From Parus major (lineage: Eukaryota; Chordata; Aves; Passeriformes; Paridae), in assembly GCF_001522545.3 (NCBI RefSeq), contig NC_031778.1, positions 24,983,348 to 25,047,347 on the forward strand: a stretch of DNA of 64,000 nucleotides, given 5' to 3'. This document shows positions 12,101-23,953 of the stretch, piece by piece; the first letter of the stretch is position 1; every line of letters begins with the position of its first letter. The notes beneath the pieces were generated by a model. That model had not been told where the DNA came from. It searched no databases and saw only the letters and a program-made list of their open reading frames with translations. A program made the translations under genes and the position numbers.

Positions 12101-14790
12101 TCCAAGCTGACTTCTATGGTTCAGATCAGTTTTCTGTCTCAAAGTGGTGGCAGAGATAGCAAACAAGCACATGCATGTGTGTTACAGCTGTGTTAGGAGA
12201 AATTGCTTTCATGACAACAGGGAGTTGCTTGTGCTCGTAAGTAGCTCATTTGCTCATCTGTGGAGTTGTGATCTAATTAATAAAAGTAGTCTGGAGACTT
12301 TCTTCTGTCTGTGGCCAGGAAACCATAGGCACCAAGGACTTCATGATGAGCAGTTTCCTCTTGTGACTGTCCAGGTCGAGTTTGTCAACCAATGTGCACT
12401 TGAGAAATGGTGAGAACAGTTTCAGCTGCCTCACAGTGTTTTTGTGGATGGTTACTGGAAAACATGGGTAATGCATCATTTGGACATTGAGAAATAGATG
12501 GCAGTGTGGGTGGGTCAAAGGAAGTTGTCCTAAGGTCCCAGGAGCTCTGCACAGCTCGCCAAGAGCCTGCCCTTGGTTTAGCCAGTAGGTGATGACACAT
12601 TCCCACTGTGTTCCCAACAATTGTCAGAGCTCGCATCGGCCTCCATAAGCATCAACCTATTCAATAGTAAAAGACCAAATGAGAACAGCTTACAAGAAAA
12701 AACAACTGGGACTTAATAACCTGTGTAAATACATACGTTGTGTTGCAAATGAATCAGTGAAGCCCATGCCATTGTTTCCTATGCTGTGTCTCACCTGCAG
12801 ATGCTGTATGGTGTACACATCCTGCCAGTGCTTTTGTGGGAGGCAGATTCCTCCACTAACCATTTTTTGATGGTGGGTAGGACCACCAGAAATTCTGCAA
12901 AGGAAGGTTATATTGAGACATTCTGGTAGAAGCTGTACTCTAGGGTTTCCAGATGGCAGTAGCATTAGTGAAGCCCCCTTGATTCACACCTGACCAGGTC
13001 CTTTAATGTAAAAAAAATGTATTTGCATAAAATACAATGTTTTGTTTCTTTCTTTCTTCACACTGTTTTCAAGGTCATTGGAAGACATTTTAAATATAGA
13101 ATTGATTTTAAATATAGGGAGCTATTGATAATGGGTGGTTTTTTTCTTTTCAATTAAGTATTTAGAAAACCATTATTTAAGTTGTAAATAGAACAGTTTT
13201 CAAATATATGGTTAAGGCTAGGGTTTTAAATCTGTGTCCCACAGGCTATATGCTGGTGTGGTTGTTGAGGTTGGGGGAAAGGTACTGGGTGGTGGATTTT
13301 GGAGAAGGAGTGGTTTGGGTTTTTTAGCACAGCAAAATAAAGGAAGTTTTCAGTTGAGTGTCCACCTTGTTCTACAGAGGAAACTTGCAGGATAATGTTT
13401 AGGGTTGTTATAGTCATTAGAGGTGAAGCACACAATAATGGCCAGCCTATGTTTGTACAATTGGAGGATATTTCTCATAATGAAGGAAGTCTCCAAGGTC
13501 AGCAGCTACAATACCCGGAGAAATTACATCACAAAGCCACAGCTGCACCAGCCTGCTCTCTTCCTCTGCTTCACCACCCATCTTTTATTTTTGCACACTA
13601 TTTCTTAGCATAAGTGTTGCTCACATCTCTTGCAAGAATACCATGGTCTTGACTTGGGCTTGTGTCTACTGTGTTACTTAGCTTTTAAACACATCCCACC
13701 CCACCTTCAAAAAAAGAAATCTGAAATTTTTTTTAAAAAGTTTCATTACAGTCTTCTTACATCCTGTACATTCCCAAACTCCTTTTGTCTGGTTTCTGGT
13801 TTTGCAATGACAATTACATTGTGCTGTGATGATGGCAGCAGCAGCACCTGGATCTAGTCTGGACCTGTGCATTTTAGTTACCTCCTGTCATGTGATGGCA
13901 GTGGGCATGGCAGCTCACACCTCTGTGTTGAGCTGTGTGTGAAGAATAAGGCTCTGGGCTATTTTAGAAAAATTTGCATGAGAAAAGGTTAGATCTTAAT
14001 TTTTACACTCCCTTTGTGTCTCCATTTACTATGGAAATTACTGTTACTGGTATATGAAACACCATTTAGAAACCTTGGATACAATCTGCTTCTTTCTTGG
14101 CATTTTTCTTTTTTATGTGTTTCTACACATGATACTTTAGTGTAAGGAATCTCTTTTATAATCGAGCTTTTTTAAAGCAGTACTTTTCAGGAGTGTTTGC
14201 TTGGTTTAGCTGTTACCAAACCATTTACATTGATTGTTAATCTAAATTCAGTTCATCTTATAATGAAAAGGACAAGGACACTCCTAAGAAGCCTACCTAC
14301 TAATTTTATTTGTTTTCCAACTTCCCGGTGAGGTTTTCTGTTGTTCCATCAACAGGACAGCAAAGTGAGAGGTTGCTCTACATACTTGCCATTGCTGTAG
14401 AACTTACTGTGTTTATACTCAAAACTGACTCAGTGCTGTTAAGTCAGCCAAGTCTTTCCCTGGCTTCAGGTTGTTCTGAATCAGTCTATAAACCTAAAAT
14501 TCAAAGCTGCTTCTAACAAAGAAAACAAAACATTTTTCCTTCAGTTCCTAACAGGACTTGTGTTGTGGTTTAAGCCTGTTCACATCTAATCATGTTCACC
14601 AGTGATTATTCCAAGCATCATATGTTAGTGTGAAATCACCTAGTATTCAATATTTCCTTCATTGCATTTGGTTCATCTACAATTATTGCATTTAAAAAGG
14701 GCGGCGGCATTCTGCCATCCCTGCTCTCTCACTCTGCAATTGGGAATGGTGGTTATGAAGGGTTGAAAACGTCATCCAGGTGATTAGGTA
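9131..14790. other. Intergenic upstream of TM4SF1
   Basis: No coding exon recognised. Open frames of up to 115 codons (12273-12620, minus strand) show no domain, conserved motif or splice context. The stretch holds poly-T tracts and a small tandem duplication near 11162. Part of it may carry regulatory elements for TM4SF1, but none can be shown from sequence alone. Confidence 0.5.
11162..11205. repeat. 22-bp tandem duplication between poly-T tracts
   Basis: Two adjacent 22-base copies (11162-11183 and 11184-11205) of acatggtatgatagag(t/c)tag plus tc differ at one base. They are bracketed by two long T-rich tracts. The near identity suggests a recent local duplication. Confidence 0.75.
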
Positions 14791-14798
14791 ACCCCTGG

Positions 14799-14805
14799 TA
14801 TTTAA
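14799..14805 (+). promoter_or_regulatory. Candidate TATA-like box of TM4SF1
   Basis: tatttaa occurs about 95 bases before the TM4SF1 ATG, a plausible distance for a short 5' UTR. A GC-rich patch (gggcggcggc) lies near 14700. Weak evidence: the element is a TATA variant in AT-rich DNA and the transcription start is unknown. Confidence 0.35.
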
Positions 14806-14900
14806 GGAGGTGAGAATAAACACTGATCTTCTTTTAGGTGTAGACAGGTGTAAGACAGGTTGAATCGGACAAGGTGAAGGAGGATTTTTAAAGTGAGAAC

Positions 14901-15077
14901 ATGTGTTTTGGAAGGTGTGTTAGATGTGTTGGTTATAAGTTGCTCATCCTTGCCCTCCTCTGCATCGTGGCCAACACTTTACTTTATTTTCCCAATGGCG
15001 AAACAAGATATGCTTCAGAGCATCACCTCAGCAAATACGTGGAGTGCCTTCATGGCATTCTAGGTGGAGGCTTTCTG
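14901..15077 (+). CDS. TM4SF1: TM4SF1 coding exon 1
   Basis: 177 nt, 59 codons, from the ATG to the donor gtaagt. It encodes the Cys-rich N-terminus, first membrane segment, LLYFPNGE motif and the start of the second membrane segment (GILGGGFL). It ends in phase 0. Confidence 0.93.
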
Positions 15078-18000
15078 GTAAGTAATAACCTAGTGTATTC
15101 TTTCAAGTTTGTTTTGGAGGTACTTGGTACTGCTCTTTCTCTAGTGGTTACCTGAATTTATTCATCAAATATCTTGTCAACAGATGTCTCTGGAGTTGTA
15201 TAAAAAAGAGTTATATTTTCCCATAGCTATTATTGCTTACTATTGATTATCTTAACTACAACATTATCTCACTTTAAAGCTGAAAAAATCATGGGGTCTA
15301 GGGCACAGAATCCAAATGCAAAAGTGAAACCAAGCCTCTCAGCAGGTCAGAGTTTGCATAAAGGGTTAAATCTTAAATTTTTGTTATATTATTGAACCAC
15401 TCTCCTTTTAAATGCCCCTAATGCCTAAATGAGCATTTAGATACAATTCCTTAATTTCTATTATATGACATGCTGACAGGTATTTCTCCGCCTTAGCTGT
15501 TTATTCAGAGGAACTGAGTGGTAGTTGTCAAACCTTTGCTTTTGAATAACAGAATGCAAGGACTGAGTGTGTTCATTATAGGATGTCATTAATTTGAAGC
15601 TCTTATTTTCTACCTTTTCAGTTTTGTGGACCACACTGGAGCATATTTAAGACCCCTAATTCCAGGCTTCCTTTTTCATCTGCTTTTAGAAATTCTCTTA
15701 GAAATAGGTTACAGATCCCTTCTGGTTCTTACCACTCTGCGATTCTATGATCTCAAGGTCTCAAGGTCAATGTCTGCAAATGACAGGATGAAAACAATTG
15801 CATGCTAAGGTGCTTTGTGTTGTGAGAGGTGCTTACAGCTGTGTTACAGTCCCAATGGGACCTGGAGTGGGCTTTGCAGACTGGTCTTTACACACAGAGT
15901 AACACAAGTGAAATCAATGGAACTTCTCCTGCAGCACACTTGTGCAACCTCTTCTGGACTTGAAGCACTGGGGCTCAGCAACAGGTTTGAGTAAGGGCTG
16001 ACAAGTATACGTCTGTTCAACAGGATAATTCTTATTCTAGTTTCATGTTAAGTAAATCTGGGGCATTTGCAAATAACTCTCTACCCTTCTTTATGGTTTT
16101 TCAGAGTACTCTTGGGTGTAGAGTCTTTATAAGTGGACACCATTAAGTGCTAGTCTTGCTGGTGGGAGGATCCTCTTTTAATCAGCTCTGTTCATTCTTG
16201 ATTTTATGCTAAAAACCCTGGAGTATGGATGCTTTGTTTCTCATGGATAGCTTCTGCTTTGTTATTTGCATTTCTGTTACTGGAAACTGGTTGTGAAATC
16301 TTGGAAAAAAATAGATGTCTGTAATGAGATGTTTGTTTGAATTGTGCAAAATTTCAGTAGACTTTCTACTGTCAGACTGGTTTGTCACACAGGCAATGGT
16401 GATTGCTTTTAAGTAGCAAGTATATTGGCAGTAGCTGTTTTTCAAAAATCTTTATTTGTAGTCCTCATTGGAATAAAGTTGATGCTTTCCCCTCCCCCTC
16501 AAGAATTTTGTTTACAATTACAGCCTGTAATGTGAACAGAAACTTTTAAAGCTGAAATACTTTAAATGTAGCAATACCCCAACAGTCTCTCTTTGTGCTT
16601 AAGTGCAATATTGCCATAAAGTGGCAATAGAAATATACCTGTCCCAGGGCTGGTGAAGTCAGTGAGATGATAGCTAGATTCCTACTGTGTTAAATAAGAG
16701 TAAAGCTGAATTGCCTGTACAGTCTGACTGCCAAGAAGCAACCTAAATGAATGCAATTTAAAGACTGTATTTTATCTGCCCTCTCTGTGCAACCAAAAGG
16801 AACAGTATGGTTTGTTTGCTCCCTACCCAGGTACTCATTCCAGCAGCAGTGTTCATTGGGCTTCACAATGATGACTGCTGTGAATGCTTTGGCCATGAGG
16901 GAGGTGGGAAGAGCTGTGCGGTAAGTGAGCCTGTAGATCCCAGTCCCAGGTAATCCCAAAGACAAGGTGATGACTGTGCTGAAGGTTCACGTTTATGTCT
17001 GCTGTGCAGATACTGTCCTCAGTTCTGGCAGCCTTTGTTGGGATCCTCGGCTCTGGATACTGTATAACCATTTCAGCACTGGGCTTGTCTCAAGGACCGT
17101 ATTGTTTTACCCACCTAGAGAGAAACTGGATCTACCCTTTCACTGACTCCTCTGGAGGGTAAGTTATCTGTTCATGAGGATGTTATCTCTTCCCAATGTA
17201 CACATGGGCTTTCAGCAATGTCCAGTAACCATATACCAAGATCTATTCATAGCTTTATCCTTCCCACTTAGTAAGAACTTAACAAATGGCATCAGTTACC
17301 CTCGCTGCTACAGCGTAAACCCAAATTCATAGAAATATATATATTTCTGAATCCATCGAATATATGGTTCATGTCCATGAACATCTCAAACAAAATACAA
17401 AGTTTTAGGACTTTGAAGAATTTACAAACTAGGAATAGTGGTTGTTAAGATGTTTGTCTCATCATTTGTGTAACAGTCTGTTTTGTTAGGCTTGCTTCTG
17501 AAGCTGCTTTGCACCAGCATAAAGTGGCACAATGCACACATTAGTGACAATGGCATAGAATCTCATAAATGAAACTTGAGAAGGTTTACAAGAATTTTTG
17601 TACACTGCAAGGCAGAGAGGGCAAGAAGCTCCTCCCTAATTATCCCTAATTAAGGTTCTCCTGCAAAAAAAAAAGCCTCAGTCTGCTATTCCCCATTAAT
17701 GCACATAAATTCTGATGTGGATATCATGGCATGTTTTTAAAGTGTCTGTATGGTTGGCAGCCTCAGGGCTGTATCTAGCAACAGCTTATGGCTGATGCCA
17801 GACTAGAGGCAGTTGGAGTACTAAGAAGCCACATAAAGCTCTTTGCAGTAGAGTTTGAATTTTATATTTCACTTGTATCTCTCCCAAGAGGAATCATTCC
17901 TCCTTCTTCATTCCCCTGACCATGACTGAGTGTAGAAGAACTAGGCTGAGTCCTTGCTGAAGGCAAGTGCTGATGTTCTTAAGTCGTGAGTGAGCAGTAA

Positions 18001-19649
18001 CAGCTGAAATACTGGAGTACCTCACTAAATTTGTTCTGTGTTTGGCTTATCCAAGTAAGCATGTGAGGGCCCAAAGACAGCAACACAGGAGAGAAAGCAA
18101 CCCATTTGCCTCAGATCAGTGACTGCTATCTTGAGAAAAAAGGCCCAGTCCTGCAAACCTCTGTGGTTATTTTGAGAAAAACCTTTGCTCTTTCAGCTTT
18201 CTTGAGTTTGTGCCTCAGTTTAATCAGCAGCAGGAAATTCTGTCTTTATAGTTTAGATTTTTTTAAAAAAAGAAATTAAGACTTAGTAAAAACATGTGGT
18301 TGATATTTCAACATGTCTCTAAACCAAATAAACCTTGCATGGAGTAAACAATTGCTTTTTCTATCCCCTTAGGAATAGATTCCTAAGGGAACCTAGCCTA
18401 TTAGGACTATAGAGTCTTAATACCCTCAGTGCAGTTACAGACTAGATATAATTTGGTTCTAGTATATAGTAAATATCCAACTCTAACACAACGTTAATAT
18501 ACTTTTAATTGCTGTGCACAGGTACTTGTTTGAGTATAACAAGTGGTCTGAATGTCAGGAACCTCAAAACATTGTGCAGTGGAACGTCACCCTCTTTTCC
18601 ATCCTCCTTGTTTTGGGAGGAATAGAATTCATTCTGTGCTTCATACAGATAATCAATGGCATTCTTGGAGGACTGTGTGGGTTGTGCTGCAGTCATGAGG
18701 AGGTAAGTAATTTGCAGATATACCCATGCTTCTCAGATGAACATGAAAATTGTTACTTATACTACTGTGGAGTTTTACTCAGCAGTTACTTTATAAGTAT
18801 TCTTAAGCAACAGTTCCCTCTACAGCTGTTTCTATAGCCCTGCTGGGATTAAAATTTTCATGTAGTGTTTGATCACATGTTTTCAGCTGCTTCCTTAACT
18901 GTCACCGTGACATTAATCTGCATGAGAACTAGGAGCTGGAGGGCTTTTATCTGTCCAGTGACACATGATCATCAGCACTGTATAGCTGATATAACTGAGA
19001 TACAGATCTCCTGGCGGTTGTGGTCTTTGCCTAAACCACTGTTGAATAGTGTGGTGTTTGTTCTAAGTGTTTTGTGTTAGCCTTGTGTTTTGTCCACAGC
19101 AGCTCACAATGACAATATGCTGCGTATAATGAAAACCGCAGCATCCTGGCCTTGCTTAGTGGAAATAAGAGAATTAAATTACACATAGCTAACAAAATCT
19201 TCAAACAGATCTGGAAGGGTTTTGAAGGTGGATTTTTTTATTATTTTTTTATTTTTTTTGTGAAGAAAAGAAATTTTCTCCAATTTTCTTTAAAGCTTTG
19301 TCAAATAGTTTGGGCATATTCCAAAATCACTCTCAGAGTGCTAGTGTCGGATAGCTGGATAGCACCATGGCTTCAAGTATGAACCACATATAATTTATAT
19401 CACACACTATAGGTAAGCATGTGTTTCACATTTTTCATTGACATAGTTGAGTGTTGGGGCTCTTTCAAAGCTATTACTCTTTTCTTCTTCCTGTCTTCCT
19501 TGCTCTAACTACAGTATAGAAGAGCTATGCTGTAGTTTTCTAAATGTGATCAGCTTAATTTTTGCATTTTTAGTTGGATACAATAGTAGCATTCTTTCCA
19601 TTAATACGTTTCTTCCTTTTTGTCCCCCCCACAGGCATACGTTTGCTAG
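14901..19649 (+). CDS. TM4SF1: TM4SF1, transmembrane 4 L6 family member 1
   Basis: Five coding exons (14901-15077, 16831-16920, 17010-17158, 18522-18702, 19635-19649) join in frame to about 203 aa; human TM4SF1 is 202 aa. The product is an L6-family four-pass membrane protein, known in mammals at the surface of endothelial, epithelial and tumour cells where it organises membrane domains and filopodia. Diagnostic matches are the N-terminus [23 protein letters not shown] in exon 1, [11 protein letters not shown] in exon 2, [16 protein letters not shown] in exon 3 and [16 protein letters not shown] in exon 4. Hydrophobic segments fall at about residues 10-30, 48-70, 92-113 and 160-185. The start has A at -3 and matches the family N-terminus. 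The paralogue TM4SF18 follows on the same strand. Splice limits are inferred from GT/AG and frame continuity. Confidence 0.94.
15711..15752 (+). mobile_element. CR1 3'-end remnant in TM4SF1 intron 1
   Basis: The stretch reads cagatcccttctggttctta followed by a 'ccactctgcgattctatgat' tail, close to the terminal consensus of avian CR1 elements, which ends in ATTCTATG-type repeats. A short duplication, tctcaaggtctcaagg, follows. Upstream sequence may extend the element but is too diverged to define. Confidence 0.45.
16831..16920 (+). CDS. TM4SF1: TM4SF1 coding exon 2
   Basis: 90 nt, 30 codons, between acceptor ccctacccag and donor gtaagt. It encodes the end of membrane segment 2 and the intracellular Cys-rich loop with [12 protein letters not shown], closely matching the DDCCGCCGHE stretch of human TM4SF1. 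Confidence 0.93.
17010..17158 (+). CDS. TM4SF1: TM4SF1 coding exon 3
   Basis: 149 nt between acceptor tgtgcag and donor gtaagt. It encodes membrane segment 3 ([18 protein letters not shown]) and the first part of the large extracellular loop (GLSQGPYC, then NWIYPF). It ends with two bases of a Gly codon. Confidence 0.93.
18522..18702 (+). CDS. TM4SF1: TM4SF1 coding exon 4
   Basis: 181 nt between acceptor gtgcacag and donor gtaagt. It encodes the rest of the large loop ([17 protein letters not shown]) and membrane segment 4 ([20 protein letters not shown]) ending CGLCCSHEE. An N-V-T glycosylation sequon sits at the membrane border, as NVS does in human. Confidence 0.93.
19635..19649 (+). CDS. 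TM4SF1: TM4SF1 terminal coding exon 5
   Basis: Only four codons and a stop follow acceptor ccccccacag: A-Y-V-C-stop. Human TM4SF1 ends QYDC, so the short tail exon and terminal Cys are conserved. Too short to find by ORF size; called from phase 0 and the family C-terminus. Confidence 0.85.
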   Translation, partial: AYVC

Positions 19650-19978
19650 AACCTGACAATGCATTGACATCGATGCATTTGTGTGCTGTAATGAATATAC
19701 TGTGGATTTGTTTTTTAACATTCTGTGCATACTGAAATTCACATTGTTGTCAAACTGTGCTGTTGGCATGAATTTAACTGACTTGGGGCCTTTGTTGCTG
19801 GAGTCATATGCAGGTTTTCTACTAACCTGCCTGAACTGGAAGGCAAAATGTATCCTGAATGTCTTTGGTTCATTTCATCTTGGTACAGGCAACTGCTTTA
19901 ACACATGTAACTAAAATGGCGTTATTTATTTTTCTCTTTCTACTGACATAACAGCTCTGTACTTTGTCCTGCTTTCCC

Positions 19979-20146
19979 AATAAAGTTGCTCTTTCATTCC
20001 GATCTTGAAATGAACACAAACCAGATCTAGCCTGGCCTGGATAAAAGGTTTTGGTCAGCTGGACCAAATCTAAAGCAATAGTAAAATGTGGATGATTAAG
20101 GGCTTTTCAGGATTTTTCTGAACTTCCCCTGTATTTCACAAATAAA
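19979..20146 (+). terminator. TM4SF1 polyadenylation signals
   Basis: Two AATAAA hexamers follow the TM4SF1 stop: 19979-19984 (330 bases past the stop) and 20141-20146. Either could end the mRNA, giving a 3' UTR of about 0.35-0.5 kb. Cleavage sites are inferred, not seen. Confidence 0.6.
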
Positions 20147-20159
20147 GATTTGTATTAAA

Positions 20160-23100
20160 AATACCCAGGAGGTGTCAGTGACTCCTTCCCTGCCCATGCT
20201 GAACCACTGCTTGCCTGGTCTTGGAGTAAAAGGCAGTGGTGTCATAAGAATGTGGATTTAATGCAATCAGGTTATAACCTGTTTTTCCTTTCCAGCAGGC
20301 TCTGCCAGAGTGGGAACTGCTTCCTCTCTTGGTTGGGCTCATTTAACTGAAACGGGTGTTAGTTCATCAATAAGGGTTCAACAATAGCTTTGGGACAGAT
20401 ACAACAGCACATGTGGAGTCTTAGTCCTGGCTCAGGGCTGGTAGTTCCCAACCAGGGAGCTGAGGGGGTCCCTGCACAGCTGAGCCCCTCCTGCCCTCCC
20501 AAGAGGGATCATCCCCTGATTGCTCCATTATAAGCCTGAGATAAAACAGGATGTGGGCATGACTCCTGTTTTTTACCTCACTCAGCAGACCCTCAGGCCT
20601 CCCAGTGTTCAAGGATTGAAGTCCAAATTCAGGTCAGCAACAACAGATTAATCTGAAATATCTGACTTCACCAGTTATCAGCCTGAAGGCATTACTGTAA
20701 GGTCCTGGGTAAGAATCTCTGAAGTGTAGCTTGTTGTCCATTAGACTGAAAGTTTCATCACAAGTACATCTGAATAATGCGCTGCCAACAGCATTGCTGG
20801 CAAAGCCAGCTTGGCAACATTGCTGCTGGCAATGGCATTTTTCAAGTGAAAACCAAAATGGGACATGCTCTTTATTTCAAAGGAAGGAGGCTCAGTTTTG
20901 GAATTTAGCTGTTCATATTGTCCTTGAAAACAAGCAAGTTGGTTTCTATTCATGGGAGAAAAAGAAGCTCCCATGGGTGTCAGTGCATCCTTAGGCTATT
21001 TGTAACTAGGAGTGTAGTCTTTAAAGATAGCCAGAAATTTCATGTGTATCTCAGACTGTCTGCACAGTTAAGTCTGCCCTGTACAAATACATGCCTGAAA
21101 AAAAAAGTTAACTGTGAAAACAAAATTGTCCACGTATATCTACATCAGCAAAAGAATTCTCAGATGAGAGTTTGTCTAGAATCTCAGGATATCTGAATTT
21201 CACAAGAGTATTTATTCACACCTAAATACATAGAAGTAATTGAGGGATTTTAATGCCATTTCTTGGTAGTGTCTATCCTTGTCCTGCCCTGCTATGGAAG
21301 GGAGGAAGGAGAATACGTGCATGCACATATGTATACACACAAAATTCCTTGCAGCTGTGTGGTCCGGTGCCTTTATGTGTGAAGATCCACTGTTTGAAAA
21401 AAATATCTGTAAGGTTAAATGGGATGCAGGAGAGAAAGTGGAGAAGGGAGTCCTCAATAGAATAATGTATAACTACCATGCAACTTAAAGATTTTTGCCT
21501 TTATTCTTGCATAAAATTACTTGTTTTTCTGGTACACACAATTAAAGAACTGGAACAATTTTATGAATTCCAATACACAGAATGATTAGGCTAGGGTTTA
21601 GACTTGAAACTTCAGCACAAATGTATGTAGCACCAATAGATCCTTGTAGCCGTAATGCACAGCATTACTGCCCACTATTTGTATTGTCATGTAAAAAATC
21701 CCCAGCTGGATTATTTTGTTGCCTGGTGCATAAGACAGTGTTTTGAGAGATTTACCTGTTACATTGTGAAGAAGTGATTGGTTTAAGTTTTATTCATTTC
21801 AGCTGGCAGAGAAGTCACTCACACAGAGTAAACATGACTTTTCGGTAACAGGCTGGGAATCAGCTCATGAATAATGACAGCAATGGAAAAGTAGTGCTTG
21901 CAACATTTGGCAAAATGTTTGAGAAACTGGCTTACAGGTTTGTTTAATTCTTAGTATAAAATAGTTGTTTCCTGTTCTAGTGGCATTGTGTGCCAAAAAA
22001 ATAACCACACTGAGATTTGGTATTTGCAGAGCCCAGTTTAAAAACAAAGTCATGAAGCAGACTGCTGCAATGCAGAACAAATGCTGCTTCAGTCATAATT
22101 TCCCAAGTTAGCTTCTTCTAATCAGAACAGGTTATAATGGAAATAGCATCAAAGTTGATTACAAAATAAGATGCTTGCTACTAATTTTGGCCTTTGCTTT
22201 TAAGAAAATATTTTGGCCAATTATATGATCTTTGAGTTTTGTACTAAAAAAATCAGTCATGGGGATTGGATGTGCATGATTTTAATGCAGCTGTTTACTC
22301 TCTATGGCACGGTGTAGATTACATGAGTTCTGTCTCTGCCTATGAGTCTGGAAAGACAGGCTTGCTACTACTTCTGATTAGAGGGAGACCTGAAAAAAAA
22401 AGGGTCCAGAGTGATGAGAGTGTAAAACAGGAAATATGGGAAGAATGAGGACTTCAAAATGAAACCTCCTAGAAAAAGAGGAGAGTCACAGCAGAGAACA
22501 GGTAGAAAAATGGTGTAATTTTGTGAGTACCACCATGCCCATTTCCTTGTGTGATCTCATGTTAAGTGATAGTATGGAATTAGTTACAACATGCAATCTG
22601 AACAGCTTTTATGGGAGGATGAGAGAAGCCTCATGTGTGAAGGGCCTGAAACAGCTCATGAGGAAACACAAGGAAAATATTTTGTGATGTCATTGCTTTT
22701 AAAATCAGCCTTCCTGCTTTTGATAGACTCATTTTTTTTTTCCTTTTTTTTTTTGTTCCCTCTGACCCAGCTTTCCTAGTGAATAAAGCTTAAGGTCATT
22801 CTTGAGTTCTTTTCTGATGACTCACAGAGGGATTGACTGAAGGCTTGGGTTGTGCTGCAAGTGTTCAATCTGCCCTGGCTCTGTGTTACTGGGATAGTGT
22901 TTAGACGCTCAGGGTTTGGGGAATGATGACATTCAACAATGGGAAAGCTGTCTGACTTTGACTTTGCACAGTGCAAAGAGCAGGCATTTCAGAACCACAG
23001 CCAGACCTTTTGTCCTGCACAAGAAGTCACATGTACATAGGTCAGGCCTGTAGCTGTGCAAGCTCAGCTGTAAGCACAGAATGAAACAATTGGAGAAATG

Positions 23101-23776
23101 GCAGTATTTCATTTGCAAAGCCACATAATGCTGTGGGAAAGAGCAATTGATTAAAAGTGTGAAAAGAAGTCTGTCTTGCAGTTTCTGACCAGGGTTATTT
23201 GGGCTTCTGTACTCTCTGTAAGATTGCCCAGACTCAGCCTGCTGTTGCAAGTCAGTAACACATTGGTACCCCCTTAAGGTTGTCTTAATAAATCTCTGTA
23301 GTATGAGGCAAAGTGTGTCCTTCTGTACAGAGACTGGGTATATTTATCTTCTTACAGCCCCCTTTCCCACAGTGCAGTAAGGCTGAAAAACCTTTCTTCT
23401 GCAAATTCTGTTGCAGTTCCTATCATGGGAAGGAGGATGTTTTTGAGCAGTCACTAGGAAATGAGAGCTTTGAAGTTCCTTCCTGAGTCTGACTCCTAGA
23501 CATATTTCATTTGGAAGATCACAAAGGAGGATCTTTTGGAAGGGAAATGGCTACTTAAAGACGTGCTTAACACAGGACAGTGAGCTTACACAGTGATACT
23601 CATCTGTTGTTCTGCTGACTGTTAAGCACTTCAGACCCTGGAATTAACCCCAGTCACTGGTTCCTGTGACTATGAAATGACTGAATCAAGCTGGAGAGGT
23701 CAAAACACTTCTTGTATTGAAAGACTTGTAAACTTTTGTTAGCTTAGAAGGAAAAAACTTCCAGAGTTCTTGAAAG
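20160..23776. other. Intergenic between TM4SF1 and TM4SF18
   Basis: No coding exon recognised in either strand. It includes a slightly GC-richer patch around 20400-20600 and T-rich tracts near 22730-22760. The last few hundred bases presumably contain the TM4SF18 promoter and 5' UTR; no clear TATA box was picked out. Confidence 0.5.
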
Positions 23777-23953
23777 ATGGCTTTGGAGACATATGGAAAC
23801 TGTTTGAGTTGCCTGCTGGTACCTCTTGCGCTTTGGAGTATTGTTGTGAACATCCTCCTGTACTTTCCCAATGGGAAAGCTCTGCATGCTGCCAGTTACC
23901 AGCTCCCCAACCATGAGTGGTATTTTGAAGGGATCTGTTTCTCAGGTGTGATG
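23777..23953 (+). CDS. TM4SF18: TM4SF18 coding exon 1
   Basis: 177 nt, 59 codons, the same length as TM4SF1 exon 1, ending at donor gtaagt in phase 0. It encodes the N-terminus, membrane segment 1 and WYFEGICFSGVM. The first Cys of the usual N-terminal Cys pair is replaced (ETYGNC). Confidence 0.93.

Noticed and set aside
1..14800. Search for TM4SF4 or WWTR1 exons expected by synteny
   Set aside because: No exon matching either family was recognised on the minus or plus strand; they probably lie outside the window.
17331..17348. Perfect AT-rich palindrome agaaatatatatatttct
   Set aside because: Such palindromes are expected in AT-rich intronic DNA; there is no supporting context for a regulatory site or structured RNA.
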